64,000 nt of DNA from Carettochelys insculpta (Eukaryota; Chordata; Testudines; Carettochelyidae), in contig NC_134138.1 in the NCBI RefSeq assembly GCF_033958435.1, positions 209,941,298 to 210,005,297 on the forward strand, given 5' to 3'. Every line of letters begins with the position of its first letter. Within the stretch, counting starts at the first letter, position 1. The notes beneath the pieces are model-generated. The model was not told where the DNA came from. It did no database searches and saw nothing but the letters and a program-made list of their open reading frames with translations. Shown one piece after another: positions 36,925 through 50,420 of the stretch. Both the position numbers and the translations under genes were made by a program.

Positions 36925-39900
36925 ACTGGTAGTTTTTGTAATCAAATATACTGTGCAATGGTTATTACAGAAACTAATAGTAACACCTCAGCTGTATGTT
37001 TGCTGCAAGCTGACTTAGAAAAAGAGAACAGTGGGAATTCATTTCAAAGGTGTAGGGTTTTTGCTTCTGGCTTCATGCTTAACTACTCTGGTCTAGTCAA
37101 TTAACAGATGGTTTCATGAAATTTAAATGATATACTCAAGGGAAAAATTAACAAGATTAAGACGACATACTGATATGTATTTTATTGATTTATGATTCCC
37201 CCTTCACTTATTTCCATACAATATCAAGACTACAGAATAACAGTTGTATTATCTTAATAGTGTCATGGGATTAAGATAATCTTCTGGGATTCTAAATCTT
37301 GTGTCTGATTAGTACAATATACATTAAAATGTTAGTAGCAAATTTTACGTGTGGTAAAGGGAATAGAATATTTGACCTCTTTGATCACTGCATATGTTTT
37401 CTTATCTGGAATTTATCCCATAAAGATCTGGATACTTATTAATCCTTTCTCCTTTTACTTATAATAAATTAAGAAATAGTTGAAAATATTTCAGAGATCA
37501 TATATACACATAAGAAAATAAATACTGTTTCTTTGATGATTTATTAGGTAGTAATTGCATTTAAATGAGACGTTTTCATTGGTGTCAATTAACTCTTGTT
37601 TGTTTAACCTTTAGTTGTAAATATAATTGTTTTTAAAGTAAATAAATGCCAAAAATCCCACTGGAAGGCTACTACAAAACCATTGGCATACTAGAAAAAA
37701 TTCATTAGCAACAATGTATTTGAAATCACTGGTTGTTGAGTTATTGCAATTTAAAGGGCCCGTCTGGCAAAGTCCCACATAATATGAGAGAAATAGTATA
37801 CAGATCTTATATATACCTTAATTGTTTCTTAAATTGACTCTATCTTGTGAAGATTAAAAGTAATCTTTTTCTGTCAACATGAACTTTCAAAGATAAGTTG
37901 TTTGATTTATGGCCTAAGTCCTAAATATAAAGATTACTAAATTGCTTTACTTGTGCAAAGAAAGATGATCTCTGGACATAAGATGTTCAGTTTACCTTTA
38001 ACCTTGTTGAGAGATGAATGGCTGATTGTCCCTAAGGTTATTTTTTAGTTATTTTTATAGAATTTTTGCTGAACTTTCCATAACCAGGTGATAAAAATCA
38101 TCACAAGACCTTTTTACCCAGACAACACAGTATCAGCTTCCTTAAAAAGTATCTCGTGCTTGCATATTTTGAGCACTACAGGTTCCCAGTCTCTGCAGTA
38201 TGCAAACACAATTTCTTTTTTTAATTTCTGGCTTAAGTGAGGTTCTTCCAGGTTGACACAAGCTACATATGTTATCTTTTGAACCTGATTGATCTGTGTG
38301 GCTCCAATGCAGGCCCCAAACATGAACTGTCTGAAGGCCTTGCAAAGTGGAGTAAATGAAGCTTGCAAACGATAAGAATGAAGGGTAAGGCCAAGGAGCC
38401 CTCTGAGGGAAGACTGATATTCCAGAACTTCAGAGCTCATCACCTCAGAGAGGAAAAGTTACAACACAAATGAATAGATTATGCCAGCTCTGGTTCAATC
38501 TCTTTCTGTACCCAAAGGAAGTTTGGATTATACATGGGAGCCTTTCTTGGTTATAGACTGGAAGAGGAGTCAGAGAATGCTTTACTAGATACATTGTATT
38601 TTCTACTATACAAAATAACCACCAACCCCCTCCAAAAATAACATTGTAGTGAGTTTTTTTCCCGCTGCATGCTGAATTTGGGAAGCACACAGCTGGGGGA
38701 TAGATACCAATGCAGAAGCATTGTTGTTGTTCATGACATTTAATGACCTTAAGAGGCCATGATTAATGATGAGACATATCAGATTTCCCAGGAGGTAGTA
38801 TCAGAGAAATTCCACCGCCCATTTCAAAGCCCATCCTTCCCTTTCTGTCATGGAATAAGCCACTCCTAATGGAACAGTTGGCAGCTCAGATAAAGCACAG
38901 AGAGTTCCTCTGCATGCACTTACTAGACAATGCCGCTCCTGGTCCCGTTTCTGAGGAATCAGATTGCACAAAATTTTCTGAGAAGTCAGGCCTGAATAGG
39001 ACAGGCTCTTTGCACAGTCTTTCAAGTCCTGAAAACCTTTTCACAGGCTTTGGACCAGCTAAATTTCTTGGGGCCAGTCTTTAAATGGGCCTGTAGTGGG
39101 GCTGCTATTGTCAAAAGATCTGGCAAAAATCTTTGGCAGTAACCTGTGAGCCCCCAAACCATTCAGACTTTTTTCTTCTTGATTTGTGTGGGGCTTGTTT
39201 TGAAGGCCTGGACTTTGCCCAAAAGAGACTAGAGCTGACCTTTTCCCAAGGTAGACCCCAAGTAAATTATCTAGCTGGATAGCAAGTATTAAATGCCAGG
39301 GCATGCCAAGACTCCCCTGACTCAAGCCATGGCTCTACCCATGTTCCCCTGGGAGGCCCCATCCTCCTTTCCCCTCTAACCTGAAGCCAGTGGAGGTCAG
39401 CTGGCATCCAGGGTGGTGTTTGGGTTGGCCCAGTGCTATGGGGGGCCAGGAAACTTGGATGGTGCTGATGGCCTTGCCTGATGCTTGGCGGAGGGGGGCG
39501 GGGGGCTAGCAGCTCGACTGGATGGTAACTGTCCTAGTATTAGGGATGCTTGGCACTTGGGCAAGCCCACTTTTGGGGCTAGCCCAGTGCTTGGAGGTCC
39601 CAACAATTCTGCCTAACACTGGTGGGGGAGGGAGGAACTGGAGCTAGCAGACTGGGGCTCCTCCACTTGTGTGGGAAGAGTGTGGCTTGGCCAGGACCTG
39701 GTGCCAGCCCAGCATGGCTGGGGCAGGCAGGCCTGAATCGTCTCTTCTTTCCCAATCTCACACTTTGCTGAGTTTGCAGTTAGTCCAGCCTCTATAGGGA
39801 CCAAACTATGGCAGTGACTTGTGCTAGTTGTTCCTCCCATTCTCACTGTCAATGGCTAGGTCATAAAAACAAAATGCTACATATGTGTCATGTGGTTGAA

Positions 39901-39930
39901 GAACTTGAACCATTGGAAATTAACTGGGGC
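36925..39930. other. Unclassified DNA with one unrecognised minus-strand frame
   Basis: AT-rich to 38 kb, then mixed. The minus frame 38443-38114 (109 codons) is fairly balanced in composition and contains ACIGATQINQVQKITYVACV, but I cannot assign it. It could be a decayed retroposed copy or chance. Confidence 0.4.
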
Positions 39931-39941
39931 ACAAGATAAGC

Positions 39942-40771
39942 CAGAGCGGGCAATAATTTTTGACGAGGGCCCATTCCAAGATTTTGGCAAGTGGTCAAGT
40001 GCTGCACTTTTCTATGGATGAGGTGTGGAGTCAGGGATGATGGTTGGGAGCAGAAGAAAGCTCAGGGTAGATTACCAGGGTACAGGAAAGGGTGTGGGCT
40101 CTGAGAGGGAGTTTGAGGCTGTGACCTGGAGCAGGGCATTGGGGTGCAGAATTAAGGAGAGGATAGGGCTGCTGGAGAAGATTATGGCTTGTGGGAGGAA
40201 TGTAGAAGGGGTGCAGGATCTGGGAGGAATTTGTGATCTAGGGTAGGGGAGAGCATGGTGCACAGGGTTTGGGTGGTGACCTGAGGCAAGGTGCTGGGAT
40301 GCAGCAGAGGATTCTGGCATAGGTAGAGGTGCAGGAGGGAGTGTAGGGTCTGAGATGGAGAGAGTATGCCAGAAACAGGGGTACCAGAGGCAGACCCTGG
40401 CTGGGGTGGCACTTACTTAAGTAGCTCCTAGCCTGCAGCACTCTCAGACAAGCTTCCAGGCTTGCTTGCAGCCCTAGACCACTCTGTGTGGCTCTCTGTG
40501 ATGCTGGGGAGTCTTTGTGTGCTGTCCCTGTACCCAGAAAAATCTTCCACCTCCTATTGGCTAGAAACCAGCCAATGGGAGCTGAGAAATTGGCCTGCCC
40601 TGCCCCGGCAAAATCTCTCAGCTTCTATTAGCCAGTGCTGGGGGCAGGGGACATGTGTGAAGCCCTCCCCATCCTGCAGCAAAGAGAATAATAAGGAACA
40701 GCAGGGAAAGACAGAATTAAAAGGCTTGGTGGGCTATATCCAGCCCATGGGCCTTATCTTGCCCACCCCTG
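39942..40771. mobile_element. hAT non-autonomous element, 8-bp TSD
   Basis: Ends CAGAGCGGGCAA and TTGCCCACCCCTG are hAT-type inverted repeats. Eight-base flanks AGATAAGC (39934-39941) and ATATAAGC (40772-40779) agree at 7 of 8. The 830-bp interior is G-rich with repeated GTGCAGG/GATCTGGG phrases and no gene. Confidence 0.7.
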
Positions 40772-41479
40772 ATATAAGCCAACTGGTATTACCCTAAAAT
40801 GATACAGGCCAAGTGGCATGGTGTGGGAGGTTTTCTCTCATGCTTCTGGTGTGGATGGGATCTGAGAGTGTCTCTTGGCCAGGCCTAATGTGTGATATAT
40901 CAAGCCTCAACCTGTCAGTCTAGCAGTTCATCCACTCAGGGCACGTGATAAGTATCAAATCTGGAAATAGCACTGACCTTTCTAAAGAATATGCAAAACT
41001 GGACAGTGCCATCTGGCTTTGGGACCAGTATAACCAGACTTTGCCAGATGCTGCAGGACTCTTCGATGACCTCCACTTACAAAATCATATGTCCCTCTTG
41101 CCTTATAGGCTCTTCCATTATTTTAGGCCACAGCTGTGGGTTCTCCTGGATGAGTTATATAGATTCTGTTTAAACATTGTGTTGCATGAAATGAGTCTAC
41201 CGCAAATGAGGCACAGACACCATCAAGGATGCTTTGATTAGTTACTCACCTGAGCCTTTTGTTCCAGGCAGAGATGTTCCTCCAACTGGATAGGGTTTCG
41301 GTCTGGTGAGATGGGCATTTGGGAACAGAGGGAGAGAGAGTAATAGGCTTTCTCATTCCTTCTATAGCTTCAGAAGGCTAATATGATGGACCTCTGATAG
41401 CGTCCACTTGTTGGGCTGCTTGATTTCATACTTAACTGGCCTAACTTAGTGGACTATTTAGTATGATCCTTGCCATTTA

Positions 41480-42900
41480 GCGAGTCACTTAGAAGTACCT
41501 GATTGCCTGGCTTGAATATGCCTGTATGTGCCCTGTGCTATAGGCTCGCTACTGGGTCTGTTGAATATGAGGTTTTCATTGGCAAAGGACATTAGGATTT
41601 TAAGCTTCTCCTGGAGCTTCAGAACATACCCTATAACATTCTTCATCTTAGCAGCCTGTGATCCCAACATCTCATGAATGAGTTAAACAATTCTTTGGGG
41701 TTGTCTCTCATGTAAGAGTTTAAATAGAGAGAATCCAGCAGACGATTGGAGAACTTCTCAAGCAGCAAATAAAAGGAGATAAATCATCTCATCCCAGATG
41801 GTATCCTCAGCAATAAATTTTGTATCATCCTTTAAAGCCATGATATGCCCACATCTTGAATGCTGCATACAGATGTGGTCACTTAATCTCAAAAAAGATA
41901 TATTTGCATTAGAAAAGGTTCAGGAAAAGGGCAACTAAAATGATTGGGGGGTTGGAATGGGTCCCATCTGAAGAGAGATTAAAGAAACTAGCCTTTTCAG
42001 TTTAGAAAAGAGGGGACTATGTGGAGATATGATAGAAGTATACAAAATTATGAATGGTGTGGAGAAAGTAAATAAGGATAAATTGTTCCCATAATATAAG
42101 AAGAAGGGGACACCAAATTAAATTAATGGGCAGCAGGTTTCAACAAACAAAAGGAAGTTCTTCTTCACACAGCGCACAGTCAGCCTGTGGAACTCCTTGC
42201 CAGAGGAGGCTGTGAAGGCCAGGACTATAACAGAATTCTAAAAAGAGCTAGATAAATTCATGGAGGTTAGGTCCATTAATGGCTATTAGCCAGGATGAGT
42301 AAGGAACGGTGTCCCTAACTTCTGGTTGCCAGAAGCTGGAGATGGATGACAAGAGAGAATGTTTGGTTTGGTTCACTTTCTCTGGGGCACCTGGCATTGG
42401 TCAGTGTTGGCTGACAGGACACTGGGCTAGACGAACCTTTGGTCAGACCCCGTAGGGCTGTTCTTGTATTCTTGTGTTCTTTTCAGGGTCTGGTTAAATC
42501 ATTCAACCAGAGCCAGACCATCAATTTGTGGATGACAGACGTACACAGCACTTTTATTTTTAGCAAATCACACACTTTCTTTAGCAGCTAAGACATAAAA
42601 TTGGCACTTTGATCAGTAAGGATCTCCTTAGTTACCCCAAATCCTTTTCGAAGTACCACTGCTGCAGTCTTTGCATTGGTGGTATACAGTGAGATTGCCT
42701 AAGGAAAATAGGTGTCATACTCAACTATCACTAATATATATCCATCAGTCTTTCAAAGTGCTCAATAAGGGCCCAATTCTTTCAAATGAGATACACATAG
42801 AGATACACATAGAGAGAATGGGACCAGAGAGGCCTTTTGTCGTTTCTTCGTGAATCCCAGGCCCTAAAAAGCAATCCAGATTCCTAGCAGAGAACAGAGG
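41480..42900 (-). pseudogene. Decayed Ty3/gypsy integrase region, split by a CR1 tail
   Basis: On the minus strand, 42900 to 42482 carries broken frames with a LTDQ..NF motif (about 42640-42615) and HPQ.DGL followed by FNQTL (about 42540-42490). These are the integrase core signatures of Ty3/gypsy elements. The sequence resumes after the nested CR1 at 41830 with a stretch resembling the post-core LLF..REV.QSS.GFS.F.LL region, then an open 61-codon piece to 41485. Stops and shifts occur throughout. No RT or LTRs could be assigned with confidence. Confidence 0.6.
41831..42482 (+). mobile_element. CR1 3' end, 5'-truncated
   Basis: The copy is clearly similar to the last 650 bp of the CR1 at 33900-34565 (for example the region around ATGCCCACATCTTGA and the TCTGGGGCACCTGGCATTGG block). 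It ends in a TTCTTGTATTCTTGTG octamer-like tail. It has several indels and no usable frame, and it is inserted into the gypsy remnant. Confidence 0.85.
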
Positions 42901-44013
42901 CTTTTCTCATTGGAAATTTGACAGGTGTTAGCCTTTTACATTGAATGCACAAAGCTGTTCCCTGAGTCAAACCAGCTGTTTGCAGTGGTAGCGGACCAGG
43001 TGAAATACTCTCAGTTTCATCACAGAGGATTTTGTCAAGGATCACTTCATCCTGAGTCTGGATGTGCTACAAGATAGCCAAATCTCAGCTCCAGCACTAT
43101 CAATACCTGCCAGAAGTGTACAGGCCTCCTCGGTGGTGTTCCTGGCCAGGCTGTAGTACAAGAAATCTGCAGGGCAGCAACATGATCCTCAGTTCACACA
43201 CTGACCTTTTAGTAAGCCATTAACCCAGCAGTATTCAGCACAGCAGTTCTCTCATCACTGATTCCATAACTCTGACTCCACCTTGGGCTAGAGAGTCACC
43301 TAACTAGAATCGACATGAGTAACTACTCAAAGAAGTGAAAATGGCAGCTCAAGTCTTGTAAGTGTTGTTCTTTAAGATGTATTGCTCACATCCCACCCAC
43401 CTTTCTTCTGCTGGAATAGCTAGCAAAAAGGAAATGAGGAGGCACTGGGTTGACAGTCACGTAGTCACTTCCAGAGAGGCAACACTTCAGGGGGCCCACA
43501 GTCAACCCAATGGATGCTGCTAGGGGAAGAACTTCCCAAAGATGGTGCACATGGCTTGCATACAGTTAGCTGGAACTGACAAGAGCAAGCACTCAAAGAA
43601 GAGACCATTATCTAGGGTTCCCTGAGTTACTCCTTCTGGCACTGATTTAAATACACTTAGTACCTCAGAGAAATGCTCTCAATCCCAAACCATGAGAATG
43701 GGAGAGGCTAGTGTCAAAATTATCCCAAGTACAAGAGACTTATATTTTCCCCTACAGTGAACTGAACATATGCACTAGAATAGGGTTCAAGCTCTCTCTA
43801 AATACAGTGATGTAAGTCTCCCCAGTGGCCTCAGGGTTTGGGATCAGGGTTTGCCCACATCCAGAATCCACCAGCCATTACCTCTACTTGGTTTATCTGA
43901 CCAAGGATTTTTACTTTAGCTGGGTTCATTTATGGGTGTGGCTGTCTATCATCCACATCTGTCTATAACCACACCCCACACAGAGGCACTCATGATACCA
44001 ATGATCTACATCT

Positions 44014-44370
44014 GCGGTGTCCAATACATTCGCTAATCACCAAATGTGGCAAATAGGACACTGTGTTGTAGCAAATATGGAGGTGGCCTTTCAATGTGGC
44101 TCCTCCTGAGAGCCCCAAGCGTGGAGTGCCATCTGCCCACTCCATGCATGCATCCTACTGCATGCTGGAAAAAGTGTGATGGCAGCAGCAGCAGCTCTGG
44201 TGGTGGCTCCAGCAGCGGCTGCAGTAGCAGCTCCAGCAGCTGCTCCGGTGGCTCTGGTGAGTTGCTGGCATTCAGTTCGAACAGGGAAGGGGGTGTGGGG
44301 GGGTGCAGTTTGAAGAGCCTGTCTCTGGAAGAGGGCATTTATTTAGAGTGGGTGCAAATGTGGTGAATAT
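44014..44370. mobile_element. Candidate hAT-like element with AGC-rich centre
   Basis: GGTGTCCAATACATTCGCTA and CACCAAATGTGGCAAATAGG at the left face GTGCAAATGTGGTGAATATG at the right. The centre (44180-44260) is an imperfect AGC/TCC-type triplet tract. The Ser/Gly-rich and Leu-rich frames on the two strands come from this tract. Confidence 0.4.
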
Positions 44371-44677
44371 GGAAAGACGACAACCACAAGTATGCTGATC
44401 TTTGAATTCCTATTTGACCCAACTCATCTATGTGAGAAGAAACCCCTCACTGCTGGCTGAGTGGGCATCGGGCCTCAGCACATATATGAGAGGCAGCCCT
44501 TTCCTTCTTTTGTCTGAGCTAGGGCCTGAGATGCCACCTTTTCCCTTTAAGCACTAATCCTATTACTGCAGCCTGCTGGACCCTTTACATAGCTTGAAGT
44601 TCTGAGACCACAGTGTCTGATTGTCATTTCCCATTGTTTGGTTCTCCCTTGAGCTTTGGAACCTTATTCTGTTGATA

Positions 44678-44843
44678 GGAATAAGGTGATTTCGAAGTTG
44701 CTGGATCCTTTCAAAAAGGAGCCCCGTCTGGATGAGCCACATGGCGGTAAGCCGCATCAATTTCGAAGTGCTGCGGCCGCCCACATTCTAATGAGGTGCT
44801 GAATATGGCCATTTCGAAGTTTTGTGCAAGTGTAGACTTGGCC
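44678..44843. mobile_element. Harbinger-type MITE, right half only
   Basis: The block AGGAGCCCCGTCTGGA, ATCAATTTCGAAGTGCTG, GCCATTTCGAAGTTTTG and CAAGTGTAGACTTGGCC corresponds to the right half of the element at 23532-23958. Confidence 0.75.
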
Positions 44844-47479
44844 CTTGTGTTTATGACAGGGAAGACCTGCCTGAGGCAAGAGCAGTCCTTGTTATCCAGT
44901 GTGGAGTTTGTATATCTTCTCCTACCCTACTCCAAAACAAAATTTATATGGTCATAAAGAATATTTTAAATTTCTGACTTCTCAAATTTAATCATTTCTT
45001 TAGAAAAGAAAATGATAAATGTGTGGAGTAATAAGTATTTTATTGGAATGCAGCCTAAAATTTGTTTGGGCAATGGTTCTGTACTAAGCTTAAATTGCAA
45101 TTCTGCTGATAAGTATTTAGACTGTTTACAGGCTAATGGTCACAGTTCTTGGTATTTTTCTCATTTTTTCTTTTTGTTTATCTAATGGTTTTGGATGTCT
45201 TTGGTATTGATTTTTAAGTCAGTTAGAAATGAAACTATTTATTGTCCTGTAAGATACACTGAGCTATCACACTTTGAAATCAAATAAAAAAAGTTTTTAA
45301 AATGTAAACCACCAGAGAATGTGCTCTAAGAAAGGCTTGATACTCTAAACACTTCCCTCATCACTTTCTAAAAACCGCTAGAACAGAATAGCCAACAGAT
45401 CATAGGTAATTAAACTCCAAGGTGAACCTCCTCATATTTAAAAAAGGCTATTTTTAATTAATCATTTAGGCCTAATCCAGCTCTCCTTAAAGTTAGTCTT
45501 TCCGTGGTTTTTAATAGAAGTATGATTAATCCCAGGTAACTGTGTGCATCTGTTAGTGCCCTATCAATTCTGCTCATTCCAACAATTCTTTTGTCATGTT
45601 AGTGCATGTGTAGTAGCAGAAAACGAATCCAGGTCAAGAGAAGATAGCATCAATTTCCATGGAGAAAAATGTAAAACTGCTTACAGCAGATCATTGATCA
45701 AGAAAGATTCACTGCTTAAAGATCAAATGTTATAATAGTGCAAATAATATAGCAGCTGTAACCAACAATAGTGTAATCATGTAGTACCAAAAAGATATAA
45801 ATGTCTCAAGATGGTGAGTGATGTAGATGTGAGTGCAATTTGGTGATTGTTAAAAGAAATAATAGGTTATCAGAACATAAAGTTTAGATGCTTAAAAAAC
45901 AAAGTGGGATTTAGAATAACTCCTCAAGCTCTTTACAGTACTGTCTGAAATTATTTGGTGATACTGTCAAAAGTAAGAGCAAGTAGAAAGAGACAAGGAA
46001 TTATTATACCTTTGCAGTATTCTCTGGAAAAAAAACAAACAAACCATTAAGCTAGTGGTAGTGAAGCAATTAAAAAGACTTCCCTTTCAACCAAAGCAAA
46101 ACTTCATTTAGTAATGTCTAGCTCTTCTATGCCAGACTAGTAATAGAACTAAGGGACAGAAGACGCCCCACCACACCGTGCTGAATTGTAACCCACCTCC
46201 CCATCACAGCATGCCACCAGGAAAAGAGTACTGCTGAACCCTCTTTCTCCCCAGTTTGGGTTCCCTCTTGCCCTGTGACATTGTGATAAGCTGCAAAGCC
46301 CTCCAACCTTGCACTCACACAAATATCCACAGACAAGGACCACACCCAACTGCGTTCATGGATGCTCTGGCCAGTCACTCATGAATGCACAAAAGAAAAG
46401 CTACATTCAAAATATTCCCAGCTCACCAGTGTAAGACACCAAAGTTATACGGCCCTACCCAGTCAAAACCTGACCAGCATGACTTTAATACCCACTTCTA
46501 CAAAGGAAGTGGACATGCAACAACTCATGAGCTGAGATTTATCCCCTCTGAATTTCAAACAACACACAGTATTTTAGATAAAATATAAACCAGTTATTAA
46601 CTACTGAAAATAGCATTTCAGTGATTACAAGTGATGGCAAACAGATCACACTAGATTACTTAGTAAATAAACAAAGCTGCAAACTAGGCCTAAAATACTA
46701 GAAAGATTGTGTATGAATTAGCAATCCCCTCCCCAACTCCCTCATCTTATGATATACTGCCTGGAAATCCTATTAGTCTGGGGCCAGGTCTCCCCATCCC
46801 CTGCTGAAATCCAGTTCAGTCTTTTTTCCTCTGATACTTGCAGGTGTTTTTGTTTTAGGGAGAGTGAGGTGTAAATCATCATTTCCCCCTTATCCTCTCC
46901 CAACTTGATTTGTGGTAATTCTAATACAATGGTATCAACACTGCTTTGTAAATTCATATTATAACCCAGTAACATTACATCCTGTGCTTATACTTTTCTA
47001 CTCCCAGGATACCAAATGAATGTATTTTTGTTTTATAATGGTACCACAAGTGTTCCGCCTTTAAAGACCAGAATCTCTGGAACTCTGCCATTGAGGACTG
47101 ACACAAATTTTGCTTTTGGTCAACCAGCAGTTCATGGTTTTCAGCAATGAAGGTATTGGGAGGGTGATGTGCTGACATCTCCATATTCACCCGTCGTACA
47201 ATTATGATATGTTTTGTACAAAATATGTTTTGTGAGGTATCACTCTAAAAGTCTTAATCTGCTAGAGATTCCTATCTCATTTAATTGTATGTGCTATCAT
47301 TGTATGTGAAATTACAAGTTTGGCTATGTACAACAAAAACTTTATTATCCAACACCCGCAAGGAACTGGGGGTGCAGAATAATCTTTTCTATTCACTTTT
47401 ATACTCCTCAATTTTGAGGAGCAAAGGGACTTTGAGATTGCCCTGGCACTATGAAGTACCGGTGGGTGAGCCACAGATA

Positions 47480-47640
47480 GATGTGAGATGGTACTTCGAA
47501 GTTTAAAACTTCAGAGTTGCTGCAGGGGGGAATTTGCTTAATGAAGTGCTGCGTATGCAGCGCCGGACTTCATTAGTAAACTCCCAACACCCTAATTACC
47601 ATCCTTCCTTAGAAGGAGTGTGGTAGTGTAGACACCGCCT
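47480..47640. mobile_element. Degraded Harbinger-type MITE, right half
   Basis: CTTCGAAGTTTAAAACTTC, a hairpin GTGCTGCGTATGCAGCGCC, GACTTCATTAGTAAACTCCC and terminal GGTAGTGTAGACACCGCC match the family. The left arm could not be traced. Confidence 0.6.
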
Positions 47641-48190
47641 ATAATAATCTCTATAACTGTTGATTCAAACACCAAAAGGGAATGTTAATATTTAGATGAA
47701 TCTTGGGTAAAATAGTGTCATTGTCAAGATGCCTCTTCAAAGTTTGTGATAAACTACTTAATGGATAAACTACCTTATGCTAATTACCATGATGTATAGG
47801 AAATAGAAGGTTACATCAAAAGACTGTTGTATTCTCCCAGTACAATAAGCTGCTGCAAATGTACAAAGGCCATTGAGTCCTGAGCCTTTTTCTCTCATAC
47901 CTGCTGGGATGTTAACAGGAAAAGTTGCAAGCCATAAGAAATGAGATTGCAGAATATCCTGGTGCCCCTTTAATGGACATTGACACAATCTCTTGGATCT
48001 ACTTGCAGTTTCAAAACAGGAGAGACTTAAGCCACAAGGATTTGAGATCCCAGTCATTGGCTGGAAACACCATGAATATGAAGTTGGATTTTGGACTATA
48101 CAAGACTGACACCTCTATTGTGTACCTGAATATACAGTACAGTAATTGAACTCATGTTTGTATGTATATTGATCTTTTAACCGATACTTC

Positions 48191-49161
48191 TGTTACCCCC
48201 ACAAATTTCTCATGCCTTCCACGCTCAGGGACATATACACCTTTACCCAATTTGTAGGGCTCAAGGCGCGACCCTGTTAATTTAAACTCCCACCCTTACC
48301 CAATTCCTAGGGCTCAGGGCATAATTCCCTGTAGGTATGCAGGATCTGTGCCACTGAAAAAGCCTTACACAGTAATATTCATATTCTCTATTTATTTACA
48401 ATTACCAAGAAAGCAAAATACATGCTAAGCACACAGTATCATACTCACCAATCCTGATAAGGCAAGCAGGCAGACTTCCCCTGTTGGGACAGACAAAGTC
48501 ACTCTCTGGATACTGGTTGTTCACCTCAGGGTCTTGGGGGTGAGTCCTTTAGGTGTTCCTTCTTCCCTCCTGTTGGATGTTCTGTTCTTCTTTTTCTCCC
48601 TTTGATGTTCTGTTCCGCTTCTCCCCTTCTTGGACCCCAGTTTTTAAGTAGTGAAACTTGAGTTCTGCTTAGTTATACCTTGACCAATTATTTTAGTACA
48701 ATTTCACTAACCAACTATAACCTACGGTAACAGAATTACCTAACCAATCACAGCCCACCACCTTAACTGATTTATATCTAACAAAATTAATTATACAGCA
48801 GACAGGAGCAATTACAAACCAGACAGAGAATATACAGAAAACAGTATTCAGAAGACAGTAGAAAAGTGACGACAATCAGAGAATGGTGGTTCCACCTCAG
48901 CCATTGATAAGTCGTTGCCTGACAGACGAAATGCTATTAATTAAGTTTTCTTTACCCATCCTGTGATCTGTTTAACAGTGGATGGCACTAGGATGTGGTC
49001 TTCTTCTTAGCCTGATATACTACTTATTGTGCTGGAGTATAGATGGAATGTGAGTATGTGATTTGTAGCTTCACAGTTGGCTGCTGCTCTTCAGTCTGGC
49101 TGCAGACAAGCTATAGGCCTCTCAAAATGGCGAGAGAAACCATATTGGTTATACTGTTACA
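48191..49161 (-). mobile_element. Solo LTR, minus orientation
   Basis: On the minus strand the segment starts TGTAACAG and ends GGTAACA (TG...CA). It is flanked on both sides by CTTC (48187-48190 and 49162-49165), a 4-bp target duplication as made by gamma-type retroviral integrases. A minus-strand AATAAA lies near 48393. The 971-bp length is large but within LTR range. No internal retroviral genes are visible beside it, so it is read as a recombination remnant. Confidence 0.65.
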
Positions 49162-49165
49162 CTTC

Positions 49166-50205
49166 CTTTTCCCTTTTAATACTTTTTACTTTAGTTAATT
49201 GGAATTGGATATAAATCTGTTTGGGATAAGCTCTGAAATATTGACTTAGAATGTAACGAGTCCGGTCCTTTCGGATTGGTAGAACTTTATCTGAGTGGGG
49301 TGTCTTCATGGCAGCCTGAGGTGGGAGGGGGTATTTTAAAGAAACCGCATTGTATGGACTTCTGGTTAACCAATAAGGCAATACAGAAGCTGTTTTCCAC
49401 TGGCTTGGTAAACATTAATATTGGAATAACCACCAGCTTTGGCGATGAGCTAATCCCACTTTCTTCAATGCACCTTAACTGGGTGCCCTCACTTAGACCT
49501 GGAAATCTGCATATCACACCAGTCCAGAGCTCTGCTTTGGTCTTGTGTGAATTCAAAAATTAAAAAAGCACTAACTAATATATCCAGCTGGCTTACAGTA
49601 TTGCATGTCAAATTCTAAAAAGCTCATAATTGTTCATAATGTACTATCTCACCTCTGAACCAATTTTCATACAAGACCATAAAAATGATATTCTCAAAGC
49701 GAGTTAATCAATTCTCTACTGAAATCAGTAGTGTTAAAATACCAATAATTTGTATAACAAATAGGAGAATCAAACCCATTACTATGAAATGGAGAGATTA
49801 ATAAACAGAAAAACTTCCAAATAATAGGCCAGCAGCAATGGGTAATTCAACATGGAGTATCTGCACAGTTGATATCCAACAAAACACAATTCACAAAAAT
49901 TCCAATAGTTTGAATATAGTGGTCGTTTTCTGCCACCGAAGTTATACCCTCAGTATCTACAATCCAAGGGGCAAACAGAAAACCAACAGCTGTAAAAGAC
50001 CTTCTGGAAAAAATGTCAAGAGAAGCAGACGTGGCCGTCTCTTTCATTGAGTGTAACAATACATTTACTATAAGGATGGGGTCAGTTGTTCCATTACTTA
50101 CATGCTGTCATTCATTTGTATTTCATAAGTCAGAATTTACCAGTCCTTTACAACTCAAAGAACAGTTTAAAGCTAAACATGTCAGCTAGTCCAGATCTCA
50201 TAAAA
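49166..50205. other. Unclassified non-coding DNA
   Basis: Short overlapping frames on both strands (49276-49563) have no domain. No repeat ends are visible. Confidence 0.45.
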
Positions 50206-50209
50206 AGAT

Positions 50210-50420
50210 GTCAAAAATGATGAATAAGTGGCTGTCAACAAGCGGGGATTTGGTCGACAGAACCCCATCTACAGTTTGTTTTGTGGCAATAGAAGCCCTT
50301 GCCAGGAGAGCAGTCATGCCAGAGTATGCAAATAACATGCACGAGTTGTAAATTAGTGCCTCATCTGCATTTGCAAGTGTCCCATTTGTATGAGCCTGCC
50401 AGTAGCAGCACACTGTGTAG
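50210..50420. mobile_element. MITE fragment with TCGACAGA motifs
   Basis: GTGGCTGTCAACAAGCGGGG, GGTCGACAGAACCCCATCTA and TGTGTAGATGTGACC match the style of the GTTGACAGA-rich MITE at 29845. Boundaries are uncertain. Confidence 0.4.

Larger units (their letters stand above)
42905..48185. other. Mostly unclassified non-coding DNA
   Basis: Apart from the AGC-rich element at 44014 and the MITE halves at 44678 and 47480, nothing is assigned. 44850-47200 is AT-rich without any signal. 47200-48150 may be an old LTR-type repeat split by the MITE, but no ends were found. Confidence 0.45.

Noticed and set aside
44033..44366. Leu/Pro-rich and Ser/Gly-rich frames
   Set aside because: They are translations of an imperfect AGC/TCC triplet tract inside a repeat.
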